From Austropuccinia psidii (taxonomy: Eukaryota > Basidiomycota > Pucciniomycetes > Pucciniales > Sphaerophragmiaceae), in assembly GCA_023105745.1 (NCBI GenBank), contig JALGQZ010000013.1:5878105-5942104 (forward strand): a stretch of 64,000 nucleotides of DNA, written 5' to 3'. A model generated the notes under the pieces. That model was given only the letters and a program-made list of their open reading frames with translations. It was not told the origin of the DNA and did no database searches. This document shows positions 1 to 10,974 of the stretch, one piece after another (position 1 is the stretch's first letter; each line of letters begins with the position of its first letter). The position numbers and the translations under genes were made by a program.

Positions 1-118
1 GCTCAATTGAGCAAAACCTCTTAAGAAACCAACAAAAGACTGAATCAAGTATTTGAACAGTAACATAACTGAAAAAGGGACAGGAATTGTCTGGATGAAG
101 ACATAAACAAATTTATTA

Positions 119-961
119 ATGTCTACCAAAAAAATGAAGCCCCAACCAGAAGGCCATGCTTTGGAGAATCCATACCACCAAGAAGACATCAAACCAGATG
201 CCTTATTGGTGAATAAGGCAAGATATCCATCTCAATACCAAGATGGAGATAATATGTCTTATGCTGAGAAGGAATCCTTGAAACAGCTTCCAGAGGCCTC
301 AAACTTGCCCAAATTCTCTGGAACAGGAGAATATGATAATATGGAACTCATTGATTATATTGATGGACTCTTCATTGATGTACCAAGTATACCAGACTAC
401 TGGATTACTGCTAGACTCAATACAGCATTCAAAGGACATGCTAGTATTTGATACACAGAGATGAAAGAAATCCATGGAAGAAGGAACTGGCCATGATGGA
501 AGAGTCAAATCATCCAAAAGTATACCAATGGTACTTGGATATGGAAAAAGACCATTTCATTTGAAAATGACAAGTACTCTGTGGACAAAGATCCATATGA
601 GTGGTGCCTTAGAAAGTATAAAAGACTTAAAGCCATTGATCCGCAAATGAACATTCAGATGAGTAATCACAGACTACTAACACAAATGCAAGGAGAACTA
701 GAGCATGCAGTGAAATGCAGATGCAACCAAAATTTCACTCTAGATGAAATTGCAGATACCTTTCAAGATGTAAGGAAAAGAACAAATATAGGGAAATATT
801 CCCCATATAAAAGCAGGGGTTTCAAAGAGAAACAACCTTTCAGGGTGGATTTCAAAGAAAAACCCAGAGAAAGAGTGGCAGAAGTGGCTAAGAAGAAAAA
901 TTCTTGTCACAACTGTAGTTAAACAGACCATTATTCCAAAAAATGTCCAAAAGAAAAGAAG
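119..961 (+). pseudogene. Element A gag (capsid and CCHC nucleocapsid), broken
   Basis: Retrotransposon gag, the structural protein of the virus-like particle. The reading frame starts at ATG 119 and carries the gag core (motif FSGTGEYDNMELIDYIDG near residue 62), matched by the cognate part of element C gag (FTGEGEYDHMSFIKTID). In-frame stops occur at 449-451 and shortly after, then the same frame reopens through 581-922. The nucleocapsid zinc knuckle lies at 905-946 as C-x2-C-x4-H-x4-C, but a TAA at 920-922 falls inside it. All parts are in one frame, so the damage here is point mutation and not shuffling. Confidence 0.85.
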
Positions 962-1219
962 AAAGTCTATGCCATTGAGAAAGTCTCAGAGGAGGAATCC
1001 CCCACAGAGGATTCTAAATCAGACTCTCTTGGTGATTCCACCATAGAACAATCTGATGATGACCAAGACCCAATAGAAGAACTCCTAGTGGAATACCAAG
1101 AGGAAACACCACTAGAAATCCAGGAAATACAGTTGGAAGAAGGCATGCCACAGGACACTGCAAATAAGAACTTGTGTAAACAAACACAAGATGCACAGAC
1201 ATTCCTAGTTACACCAAAT

Positions 1220-1650
1220 GAAGGAATGACATACATATATGGGACAGCCCCAAAGATGACTGTTTGTATTGACAGTGCTCAACATCCATTGATCATTTAC
1301 AGTGGAGCACACTGCTCAATAGTGGCCAGAAATTATCTGGATCACCACTTCCCAAATTGGGAAAAACAGCTCTTTCAAATCAAGGCAAAGAACTTCAAAA
1401 GTTAATCAGGGAAGATGTCATCCACTGGGACAATCAACAAAGAGATAATTATACCTCATAGGAAAATGTAATATCAGACTCAACCCAGAGGTTTTTGTGC
1501 TTGAAGATGCCCACATCCAAGGGTTTTTACTGGGAACAGACTACCAGAGGATGTATGGCATTGATATTTACAATAGTAAAAACAGGCATATTACTATTGG
1601 TACAAACAAGGAAAAGAAATTTTTACTTTAAATATACCAAATATCTATCC
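1220..1650 (+). pseudogene. Element A aspartic protease, active site lost
   Basis: Retropepsin-like protease that would process the polyprotein. It is recognised by alignment by eye to element D, where the same stretch reads HPLIFDTGANCSVVAKEYLD. In element A the active-site motif is IIYSGAHCS: the catalytic Asp codon is replaced by Tyr (1298-1300). The frame then stops at about 1403 and the continuation is recognisable only in shifted frames up to about 1650. The product could not be an active protease. Confidence 0.75.
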
Positions 1651-4600
1651 ATGAACCTCTAGAAGAATTACTGAATGAATTCAGGGAGGGCCAATTCAGC
1701 ACTACCCTTACCAGTAAGAAAAAACTTAGTTTACTGAAGATGCTAATGAAAGATAGACCAAAATTTGCCATTGTCAAAGAGCCATTAGGAAAAATCAGAG
1801 TCCATAATATAGAGTTATATATGGATGTGGAAAGACCCTATCGACCCATGCTGAGAAGACCTCCATACCCAGAAAGTCTGGAAACTAGGAAGAAAATTGA
1901 AAAACATGTCAATGAACTCCTAGATATGGATGTCATCGGGGAGATAGGACACAATGAAATAGTGGAAATCACCACTCCTGTCCTTATTAGCTGGCATGAT
2001 AGCAAATTTAGGCTGTGTGGAGATTTCAGAGCCCTGAACAACTACACAAAAGCTGACAGGTACCCTATACCTAGGATAACTCATGCCCTAGACAAACTAG
2101 CAAAAGCCAAATACATAACCAAGATGGATTGTATGAAAGGCTTTTACCATAATGAAGTTAAACCAAACCCCATCAAATTACTCAGAATCATATGCCATAT
2201 GGGCATATATGAGCACACCAGAATGCCATTTGGAATCGAAAATGCACCAGCCCACTTCCAAAGGATGGTGGACACAATATTTCAAGAAGAAATATTGGAA
2301 GGCTGGATGGTAGTATATGTTGATGACATCATTATATAATCAGAGACATGGGAAGACAATGTGCAGTACATGGACAGAGTAATAAGTAAGTGCACACCCA
2401 TTAATCTGAAAATTTTACTTAAAAAGTGCAATTTTGTCCAACAAGAATTACTTGAGCTGGGACACAAAGTCTCAGGTCTTAGTCTGGCCATAGACTAGAA
2501 TAAAGTAGCAGCAGTACTGCAGAAGCAAGTACCAAAGAACATCAAAGAGATGCAATGTTTCCTTGGGTTTGCTAGCTACTACAGAAACCACATAAAAAAC
2601 TTTGCCCACATAACTAGTAGTCTATACAAGCTATGTTCAAAAGATTTAGTTTTTGAAATTACCAATGAAAGAAGGGATGCATATGAGAGGATCAAAAATG
2701 AACTCACAAATGCACCTGTGCTCATCTTACCTTACTTTGAACTACCATTCAAGTTATACATAGATTCAGAATGTAGCCAAGGCTTAGGAGCAGCCCTTCA
2801 CCAGGGACAAATTGTAGATGGTGAACCAAGAGAGGGAGTAATATGTTACATTTCGAGAAAGCTGAAAGATTCAGAAGCCAGGTATGGGGCCACCCAGACT
2901 GAATGACTATGCTTAGTCTGGGCTTTAGAGAAACTCCACTATTATTTGGAGGGTGCAGTCTTTGAATTCTACACAGACTGCACAGACTTGAAGTCTACAC
3001 AGACTGCACAGACTTGAAGTCTACACAGACTGCACAGACTTGAAGTCTTTACTTAACATGAAGAATACAAATAGACACATGCTGAGGTGGCAAATAGCCA
3101 TCCAAGAGTATAGAGGCAATATTACCATTATATACAAGGAGGGAAAAAGCCACACCAATGCAGATGGCCTCAGCAGATGGCCATCAGATAATGTCAAAAG
3201 CAACCCAGCTTATGACCCTGAAGTAGCAGCCAAGATTCCTATTCATTTTATGGAAATAAATAGGAGGAATAACTTCAGGGTTTCTTAATGGGCACCAGAA
3301 AGTGCTACCCCAGACAGTGGAGACACTGAACCAGAAGAAACAGAAACTCCCATATTAGGAATAAACTCCTCAGAATTGCATAATGAATTTTTCAGTGCAG
3401 TAATGAAGACATATGCCAAACACAAACAGTATAGAATACTGTTACAACTCCTCCAACAGAAGTACAGGAGCCCAGAATTGGAATCCCAATTAGAGGAACC
3501 CTGGTTGAGAGACTATAAGGACAAAAGATTTTCCCTTATAGATGGCCTGCTCTATCATAGAGAAAAGCACACCAGTGCACTTACAGTGATAGACAGAGAC
3601 CATATATACCTGATCCTGCAGGAATGTCATGACTGCCCCTATATGGGAGACATGAGTGAAGACAGGACCAAAGAAAGGGTAGCAAGCAAAGCTTGGGGGC
3701 CCAAATGGGAACAAGAGTTGGGTTAATATATCAACACTTGTGAAAGATGCCAGAAAGAAAATAGGAAACATGGGAAGAAATATGGGCTACTTCAGCACAT
3801 AGAAGAACCCAAACACCCATGGGAAACCATCAATATGGACTGGGTCACAGGACTTGTCCCAGGGGGCAAAGAAAACTACAATGCCTGCCTAGTCATAGTT
3901 GATAGGTATAGAAAAAGTGTGAGGTGCCTACCATGTCATAAGGAAGACACAGCAATGGATACAGCCTTGTTATTTTGGAATAACATCATATCCACATGCG
4001 GAGTCCCAAAGATAATCATTAGTCACAGGGACCCAAAATTCACATCAGAATTTTGGACCAATCTCTATGACATGCTAGGTACTAAGCTTGCATTTTCTAC
4101 AGCTTACCATCCACAGACAGATGGCCTAGCTGAAAGGATGATCCAAACCATTGAGGATATCCTTAGAAGGTTCTTTGAATATGGCATGGAATATAAGGAA
4201 CATGAAGGATATAACCATGATTGGGTTACACTTCTATCAGAAGTCCAACTGGCTTACAAGACCAGTCAGCATTCTACCACAGGGAAATCACCCTCACTGG
4301 TAGAAAAAGGGTGAAGCCCCCTCTTTCCTGTGGATCACCTGAATAAAAATCTTCCGACTATCCCCCCAACAGCCAAAGACTTCCATTATATGTGGAAGAG
4401 AGCTTTTGATACAACTGCTAGATGCATAGGTGACGCAAAGGAATACAACAAGCAGAGGTGGGACAAATCCCACATGGAACCTGACTTTAAAGAAGGGGAC
4501 CAGGTGTTAGTGTCCACACTCAACTTCAAAAATATTAAGGGACCTATAAAGATGAGAGATTCATTTTTAGGGCCCTTGACTATCAACAAACTGATAGGGA

Positions 4601-4935
4601 AAAATGCAGTGGAGGTCAAACTTACAGAGGAATTTTCTAGGAAACACCCAGTATTCCCAGTGAGCTTGGTCAAGCCATACTTCCAAACAGAGGAGGATAA
4701 GTTCCCCTCCAGGAAGAGAAATCCCACTCCACCAGAAATAGTGGGAGTAGAAGACTCCCCTGGCCCTGTGAAGAAAATCAGACTGAATGGTAAAGACCAG
4801 AGGAAATACTTGGTCAGATTTAAGAACCAGTCAGCAGATAAAGACAAATGGTTGACAGAGGATGCCATACCAGATGGGAACCTTCAACTAAGGAGATTCA
4901 GGGCCACTAGGAGGACTGAAAAGTATCATCAATGA
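1650..4935 (+). pseudogene. Element A pol: RT, RNase H, integrase, chromodomain-like tail, broken
   Basis: Reverse transcriptase occupies 1740-2500; the catalytic box is YVDDIII and is followed at once by a TAA (2337-2339). The RNase H region follows ([17 protein letters not shown] near 2755), then a 26-bp triplication at 2969-3046 that changes the frame. The integrase zinc region (H..H..C-x2-C) lies at about 3620-3760. In the integrase core the first Asp is kept (MDWVTG), but the second is His in ISHRDPKF (codon 4024-4026). Further stops lie at 3286, 3724 and 4312 (TGA where element C has Trp). The C-terminal tail (YLVRFKNQSADKDKWLTEDA) resembles a chromodomain. Stop at 4933-4935. Confidence 0.9.
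2969..3046 (+). repeat. 26-bp unit in three perfect tandem copies inside RNase H
   Basis: The unit starting CTACACAGACTGCACAGACT is present at 2969-2994, 2995-3020 and 3021-3046. Element C has a single equivalent (residues TDCNAVKSL). Two extra copies add 52 nt, which is one more than a multiple of three, and the reading frame upstream (2550-2906) and downstream (3040-3288) differ by exactly that shift. Confidence 0.95.
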
Positions 4936-4959
4936 TGAGCCGTTTTTAGAGGGAGGGTA

Positions 4960-6394
4960 TGCCAGCCTGTGACTCAAAACCAGAGCACAAGCATGACAGC
5001 CGGATACCATAAACCAATGGTAAAGCCAAGATACCACCAAAACATGGAGCTGAGAAAAATCAGCCCAAAAGGGATCAAAAGAGATAGTAAACACACAACT
5101 TTCCAAATACACAAGTCCCACCATCATAGGACAAGGAATAACAAAGTTATTCCTGCTCAAAGTTGTTGCTAAGCATAAACCTCATTTTTCACCTCTCATC
5201 TGAAATCCAGAGGAAGAGACTTAACTCCATCAAATGGGTATTATAATTAAAGCTCTAAGTCAGGGCTATCCAATGGTACTAGCCAAATTGAGCTAGCACC
5301 AGAACTACAGGAGTTATGGCCAAAATAAGGTCAAAGAAGGGTGAATAAAATATTCACCTCTCAACTAACTTCTACAGCTTTAGTGTGAGATACATAAAGT
5401 GGGGACTTCTTAGAAAGAGAACAATCAAGGCTATCTGATGGTGCCATCCATTTTGCCATATATTATCCAGAACAAAAGCTATGAGGCAAACAAGCTCCAT
5501 ACATATTTTAAGCAAATCATACATATGTACAAAAAATCTTGTACATGGCATACTTTTGCCATATTTAATGATAGCCATATAAAATGAGGTACCATTGTTT
5601 AGAACAAATCCAGGGATACAAAATGAACCAACTTTGAGCTTTATATCTCCAAAACTGACAAAGTTATGGCAGTTTTAAAGTCAAAATCCCACAGTCAGAC
5701 CAATGCAGCCTTACTGTGGGATAATAACCCATAACTATGATTATGAGGTGTCAAACAGACAAAGAAGCTTGTTTATGCCTCAATACCTCATAGTTTGGTA
5801 AATACTGGGTTCCTTTACAGGTTCTGTACAGCGTTCTACACGTCATACACATCAGAAGAGGGCTATGTGGTCTCCAGATGAAAATTTTCATCCTGTATTA
5901 GTGAGAACTGCCCAGATGTGGTTTTAAAACCACATATGGGCCCAATACAGGCTATACAGGCCTTGTGAAAGCCACAAGCCAGTCCTTGGAAGTAAAAAAT
6001 ATTCACTTCCTCTATGTGGAAAGGTCTAGAAGACTTTTCATCCCATTTTAAGATAAAAAAGGGCCTTTTCTCCACCAGAAAAGGTTTCCTCATCCTGCTC
6101 TTGAATTCCTATGTAGTACAACTGTCAAAAAAGTTATACTATTGGAAAATAATCAGGTTATACTTTAAATATTAGTATTGTAGCTCCTATTATAGTAAAT
6201 CAACTGGTAAGACTGCACCCAGGGCTTTCAACAGCGCTCACCACCACTATTTTATAATAGTAAAGCCCTTCCTACTCTATTCTAAACTTTTATTATCTAT
6301 AACCCAATCTCTTTTACTTAATTCTAATGTGTCACAGTCATAGTTAAAGTTATAAATAGCCTTATTAAACCTTCATAATAGAGTCAGTCTGACA
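4960..6394 (+). mobile_element. Element A 3' LTR (1435 bp)
   Basis: It starts TGCCAGCCTGTGACTC directly after a polypurine tract (4945-4959) and ends CTGACA at 6394. The same sequence in the opposite orientation forms the LTR at 61279-62776 and the solo LTR at 57743-59157, which fixes both ends. A 16-bp palindrome (GATGAAAATTTTCATC) lies at 5877-5892. Open frames inside it are short and unsupported. Confidence 0.85.
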
Positions 6395-6684
6395 GTATTG
6401 ATGATGTGGTGTTGAATTATTTTCCATATTAACACCTCATAGGGTTAATTCAAGCTTATTCACTCTATAAAGCTACCCTAGGTGAAATATTGTGTAGAAT
6501 CCAAATGTGGCCCTAAGTCTATGGATTTAATTATTCAAAAAGCATTATTCATCTTTTCTTAAATAAAATATAATAAATTTTGGATATATGCATGACTTAT
6601 GGGTTATTAATAGTTTAGAAGTCATTTTAAGATTGATTGTGTCCTATTTGGGTATGTAAAATATACCTCAAGGCTCACATGAAG
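6395..6684. other. AT-rich spacer with a short inverted LTR-start fragment
   Basis: No gene seen. Read on -, about 6630-6679 resembles the first ~45 bp of the C/E-type LTRs (TGTGAGCCTTGAGGTAT then TACATACCCAAATAGG). It looks like a 5' LTR scrap lying head to head with the old LTR that begins at 6685. Confidence 0.4.
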
Positions 6685-7260
6685 TGTAATCCTTTGAAAT
6701 ACTACCAAATATCCAAAAAGGGCACAAAATAACCTTATAATAATTATTCTTATAGTCAGAATTAAAAATATTATCTTGAAATAGGTAAAAATGCCATAAA
6801 TAGGCATAAATTATTGATTAACTCAGAATATAACAAATAAACATTTGAAATGAGTTATACAATTAGATTCATCAGGGTAAAATACACATATAAAATTTTC
6901 ATATCATATCTGTAAAGATAATACTTACTGTGTAATAAGCATAAATGCCATGAAAAAGTATAAATTCCTGTTTATATCAGAAACCAATGAAACAACATGT
7001 GAAATAAATTACACCATTGCAATCCCCAAGCAAAAATACACATATAAAACTCTATTTCATATCTGTAAAGTTAATACTTAAATAAATAACCTGAATATAT
7101 GCACTTCAATGATCAGCACATATATTCATGGCTTTCAGCTTATATCTCTTAAAACATACATTTTAAAGAGTTGAACCAAAAATAAAGCTTACACTTAATT
7201 ACTTTGAAAATAGATATATGAGCTTTTTTTTAAAAGTTTATAAGGGTATAGCTTGTAATG
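6685..7260 (+). mobile_element. Old C-type solo LTR, left part
   Basis: Diverged match to the first ~570 bp of the element C LTR (compare TGTAATCCTTTGAAATAC here with TGTGAGCCTTTGAGATATG at 18724). It breaks off where the TRIM-like element begins. The rest of the same LTR resumes at 29417. The two parts together give about 2.0 kb, the C-LTR length, and the outer flanks TGAAG (6680-6684) and TAAAG (30838-30842) look like its aged 5-bp target duplication. Confidence 0.75.
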
Positions 7261-7377
7261 TGTCACATGGTGGAATGTGATGTACAACTTGCCAGTATTA
7301 ACCAGTCTTTCAACTGGTTTAATAGCCTTTTTGAAAAGAGTTCCCTTTTTTGAGGTAAGGCAGACAGAATTGTGACA
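7261..7377 (+). repeat. TRIM-like element, left 117-bp terminal repeat
   Basis: Starts TGTCACATGG and ends TTGTGACA, a TG...CA repeat with short inverted ends TGTCAC/GTGACA. A second copy of the same length lies at 18599-18715. Without the element B insertion the two copies are separated by only about 230 bp, the size class of a terminal-repeat retrotransposon in miniature. Possible target duplications are TAATG (7256-7260) and TAAGG (18715-18719, if the right repeat is taken to end at 18714). Confidence 0.65.
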
Positions 7378-7512
7378 ATGAACCAGTTAGAAAAGTCATG
7401 GGTTCAATTCTGGTTGGAGATAAGAGGAGGTCTCAATAAAACAACCAGAAATTGCTGGGTTTTCTGTCCCATTGGCATACAAGGGTTTGGCCCCTTGGGG
7501 GTTCCTTGTAGG
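7378..7512 (+). other. TRIM-like element, left internal part
   Basis: Noncoding. It contains GGGTTCAATTC, which fits an RNA polymerase III box B or tRNA T-arm core, but no matching A box or tRNA cloverleaf was seen. The last five bases (GTAGG) are the left target duplication of element B. The internal part continues at 18504-18598 after element B. Confidence 0.5.
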
Positions 7513-8271
7513 TGTCACAGGGGATCTTGTAAGTGAAGAGGGCCTGGCACTCAGTAAACTGGGACTTACTTATTGAGGGCTCAGGATATGGTAAGAAAGG
7601 ATACACTTAAGAGTGTTATGAAATGAATTACTAAATAAAATAATATAAGAAAAGCAGAAACAAAGAATAAGAGTAAGAATAAAAGAGCCAAACACAAACA
7701 AGTCCACGTCCACTGTTTCAACCTGTCAGAATGGAAAGAGAAGGGTTAATAAGGATATGGCCACCCAACTCATACTGTACAGGTGAAGAAAGAAAAAGGC
7801 TAAGACTAACTTAAAATCAAATAATTATAATACCCAAAAGAGGATAAGAATAATTATAAAATAATAAATATACTAAATTAATTAGCTGGGGAAAAGTCCC
7901 CAGGGGGAGAAAGAAGGGCTGATATATGTGAGAATCACCAGCCCTGATCCAGACAGAAAATTTCATGAGAAGATTTGTTGATTGAATTGAGTCTGGCAAA
8001 TACAGTTCCTGTACAGCTGTACAGGATCTGTATAAAAGGATTGGTGGTATTTAGTGATCATACAGTTTGGGGATGGTGTATCCAAACTGTATTGGGTATT
8101 TCCAGCCTGTACAAGTATTCACAGGCTGTATTGATGAACCAGACTGTATGCATGTTTCAGAAATGAAGATTTCTGAAACTGAATGCTGATACACACAGTG
8201 GATTTGGTGGCTTGAGGTGTTTGAGTGGGTGTAATTATGAATACCCTTACCCCTGACTAGTGGTTGTTACA
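7513..8271 (-). repeat. Element B 3' LTR (759 bp)
   Basis: Direct repeat of 17758-18498. On the minus strand it begins TGTAACAACCACTAG at 8271 and ends TGTGACA at 7513. It carries a short internal duplication near 8105-8130 that is absent from the other copy. Confidence 0.92.
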
Positions 8272-8288
8272 GTATCCCCCTCTTGAAA
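8272..8288 (-). promoter_or_regulatory. Element B polypurine tract
   Basis: Directly upstream of the 3' LTR on the minus strand is CAAGAGGGGGATAC, the expected purine-rich primer for plus-strand DNA synthesis. Confidence 0.8.
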
Positions 8289-9272
8289 CTGGTAGGCTCC
8301 TGAACACCATAATACCCTGCCACTGTTGAGTGGAATCTCAATATCCCCCCATTTTTTTCAAGAATTTTTTTTTAATTATATTTCCTCTTGACCAGTATCC
8401 TGAAAATTCCCTCTTCATTTCTTAACTGTCATACTAGATATAAATTCTCTTCCCCCCTCTTTTAGCTTGAGTAAGTGATTTCAACTTCAAAATATGCTTC
8501 TTCTTTTGGATTGAGTCATTTACTTCCTTTCAAGGCATGAACCTTGGATTGTATCCCAAAATGAGTGCCATGGAGCTCTCCTGCTCAAAATTTGATGGCC
8601 AATGAGTATATGATCATATACCTCATTGTGAATGGGCCAACTTGATATTTGGCCCTTCTTGCCCTGATTGGAATTCCTTAAAAAAATCTTCAAGGGGGGT
8701 CTTGTCCCCGTTTGTCCTGAAAATGCCCCAAAGTGTGGATTTGGGGCCCCTTTGGCCCTACCATTGAATTTGGGTCTTGGCCCTTCTTATGGTGATTTTT
8801 GAAAATTTTGGCCCTTTTTTGGCTCTTGGGTGATTTTGAGGTCCTATGGTCTGTGGGCCATTGGAGACCCCCAGGACCTAAAATGACCCCCTGAGCCCAA
8901 ATTTGCTAGGGCTTCAGGAGTCCCATGGGACCATTAAAGTGGCACATGGCCTGGGCCCATTAGAAGGGTCCAGGACCATCAAGATTCTGACCTCCCCAAA
9001 GTTTCAGGGGAGGTCCTGGGTGGTGGCCTCAGTCCAAAAGAGACATTGACTCACCACCCTAAGGACTTTGAGGGGGGGCCATCATTGAGTTATAGCCCCA
9101 CTTCCTTGAGGCCATTATCTTTTTTCAGGCTTGAAGTGATTTAATTCTGACGCCTTGAATCTTCTGCTTGCATATTCCTTAGTCATGAGCTCCAAACTGA
9201 CTGTCCCCTTCTGCGCTGCCACCATCTGTTCTTCATGGTTCTGGAATTCTCAGTTGATTTTCTTCACCATAA
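8289..9272. other. Noncoding part of element B with a GC-richer block; likely promoter/5' UTR of the antisense gene
   Basis: No gene seen. About 8630-9110 is clearly richer in G and C than the rest of the window, with runs of GGCCC, CCCCC and GGGGG and many TGGGCC-like words. It lies between the 3' LTR and the start codon of the plus-strand gene at 9273, so it is a natural place for that gene's promoter. That role is inference. Confidence 0.4.
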
Positions 9273-10385
9273 ATGGCTTCTTCTGGTAATTTTGATCCCA
9301 CCCAAACTTATGATGGTTACAAGGCAGTTGAAGTTCTTGATCCTGCTTGTACTGAATGTTTGGCAAAGGGGAAGGATTGTTTTGAACATTACAATCCCAG
9401 ATCTTCAAAGTGTCACTATTGCTTTATTGGGAAGAAGCCATGTTGCCATACTGGGAAGCAAGCTTCAAATGTCAGGAGGTATTTGCAGAGTAAGAAAGAT
9501 GGGCCTTTTGGAAAAGAGTTCCCAGTTTCTGAGGCCCCTACTCTTGATGGTATCTCAGGGTATTCTGCTTGTGAGTGAAATGATTTTATTGCTTGAAATG
9601 GATACTGATATCTTGATTCAGTGACTGGTTCTAGGCAGAGGGATGTGGCCAGGTGTACCAATGTTGGAGGGCCCATCCCAGTTGGTGATAGGCCAATATA
9701 CTAAAGCTCAGAAGCTCAAATTTCCAGGATCAATACTGAAGGCATAGTGAAACAAATAAGACAAATTTCTAATTCCCCACCTGATCCGGATGCTTAAGGT
9801 AGTGATGAGTTGAATGGTGAAGAAGTTGAGGTGGTTCCCAATTCTGCTAGTCATCCATCCAATACTTCTTCTTCCAAGCCTCCTGCCAAGAGATTAAAAA
9901 GTCAAATAATCCCCAGTACCCCCAGAAATTTCCAGCCCACTCTTGCTGCCATTCCTCCTGCTTCACCACACTCTTCCCACACCAGGCCTGCCTTGAATCC
10001 AGAAGTAAGACCATTTCCCATCCCACAACCCAGAAACTAACCCATAGTCACCTCACAACAACTCCAAACTGGGGCCAGTACCAGTAGAAGAAGAGAAGAA
10101 CTTTCTCCTTTGCCGTTTCCTGCCACTCAAGTGTTTCAACACAGGGATTGCTGGCCTATCCGAGTTACCAGAGAAGACCCAAATACAGCGAGTGAAAATC
10201 AGGAAGCTGTGACAAGGCTATTTAGGAGGGTTGATAGAAATAGTAGGGAGGTGATTATGTATGCTAATGATAGGACTATTCCAGGGACTGCTTCTGAGGA
10301 GATGGCTTCAAAATTTGCCTGGTATGAATATGAGTTGATTAATGATTTCCAGAAGACTTTTGATCATTTGGGTAGAGATAGCTAG
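9273..10385 (+). pseudogene. Antisense accessory gene of element B: Zn2Cys6-type protein, spliced, with three premature stops
   Basis: Lies inside element B but on the strand opposite gag-pol. Exon 1 starts at ATG 9273. Residues 26-57 show C-x2-C-x6-C-x10-C-x2-C-x6-C, exactly the spacing of fungal Zn2Cys6 (Gal4-type) binuclear zinc clusters. A GTGAGT...TTCAG intron at 9571-9621 (51 nt, with a branch-like TACTGAT) joins exon 1 to exon 2, whose frame continues to 10385 and has a basic, Pro/Ser-rich middle and an acidic/basic C-terminal part (VTREDPNTASENQEAVTRLF onward). TAA stops at 9702, 9795 and 10038 break exon 2 in this copy. From memory, near-identical proteins recur in predicted A. psidii proteomes; not checked. 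DNA binding is inferred from the cysteine pattern only. Confidence 0.75.
9571..9621 (+). other. Spliceosomal intron in the antisense gene
   Basis: Donor GTGAGT, acceptor TTGATTCAG, 51 nt, phase 1. Removing it carries the frame from GYSA into LTGSRQRDVARC with no stop at the junction; without splicing the frame ends at 9578. Confidence 0.75.
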
Positions 10386-10974
10386 TTTCCTTGTCCTTGT
10401 TTGTTTTTGGTTTGACTTCTATCCCCACTCTTATAAGATACTAAAATAAAAAATAAAAAATCAATGGAACCTCCCAATACATGATTTGGGAGGGGATTCT
10501 GCTTCTTTAAAAAGAGAAATATACAAGTAAATAAAAGAAAGAAAATGAGAGGAAATTAGAGTAAAGAAAAGAAATAGAGAAAATTCCTGAGGTTGTCCTT
10601 CTTGTGGTTAGTTTCTTGATTTTGGCCAAGAATTGTCCAAAAGATAAAAACCAAGAATTTGCTGCTCACAGAGTGTCCAAGGTGATGTTTTACAAGAAGT
10701 AGAACCCTCAGGGATGCATACCAGGAGATGGAACTTACTTTCATAACTTCCACTCCCAACCAAGCACCATAAAAACAGATAACTCCACCATAATTGACTT
10801 TGAAGTAATTAATGTCTTGAATAAATGTAATTGGAATAAGTTGGAAAAGAATAAAAAATAAAAGAAGAAGGAATTTGGCCATATATAAACATTTGGGTAG
10901 AATACCCCCTTAAAGGTGCATGCCAGAAGAGGAGCTTAATTTCATAAACTCTTCTCCCCACCAAGCACCATGAA
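10386..10974. other. Convergent 3' region between the antisense gene and pol of element B
   Basis: No gene seen. It holds an imperfect direct duplication: about 10706-10790 and 10914-10980 both run from GGTGCAT-like sequence to CCAAGCACCATGAA-like sequence. Open frames here (10556-10882 and 10809-11096 on -) are unsupported. Confidence 0.5.

Larger units (their letters stand above)
1..6394 (+). mobile_element. Element A: degenerate Ty3/gypsy chromovirus, 5' end outside window
   Basis: An LTR retrotransposon read on +, cut by the window start. The order gag, CCHC knuckle, protease, reverse transcriptase, RNase H, integrase, chromodomain-like tail and 3' LTR is the Ty3/gypsy order. The coding part is broken by several stops and frame changes, so it is a dead copy. 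The 5' LTR and primer-binding site are not in the window; bases 1-118 look like the end of the untranslated leader. It is the same family as element D at the window's far end: both share the polypurine tract GGAGGGAGGGTA type and the LTR start TGYCAGCCTGTGACTC. Confidence 0.9.

Noticed and set aside
4386..4868. 160-codon minus-strand open frame opposite element A integrase
   Set aside because: Shadow of the pol reading frame, no domain seen.
7395..7425. tRNA-like box B (GGGTTCAATTC)
   Set aside because: No A box or cloverleaf found around it, so no tRNA gene is called; noted only as part of the TRIM-like element.
9235..9624. 129-codon plus-strand frame overlapping the Zn2Cys6 exon
   Set aside because: Hydrophobic out-of-phase frame with no motif; the 9273 frame has the cysteine pattern and a fitting intron.
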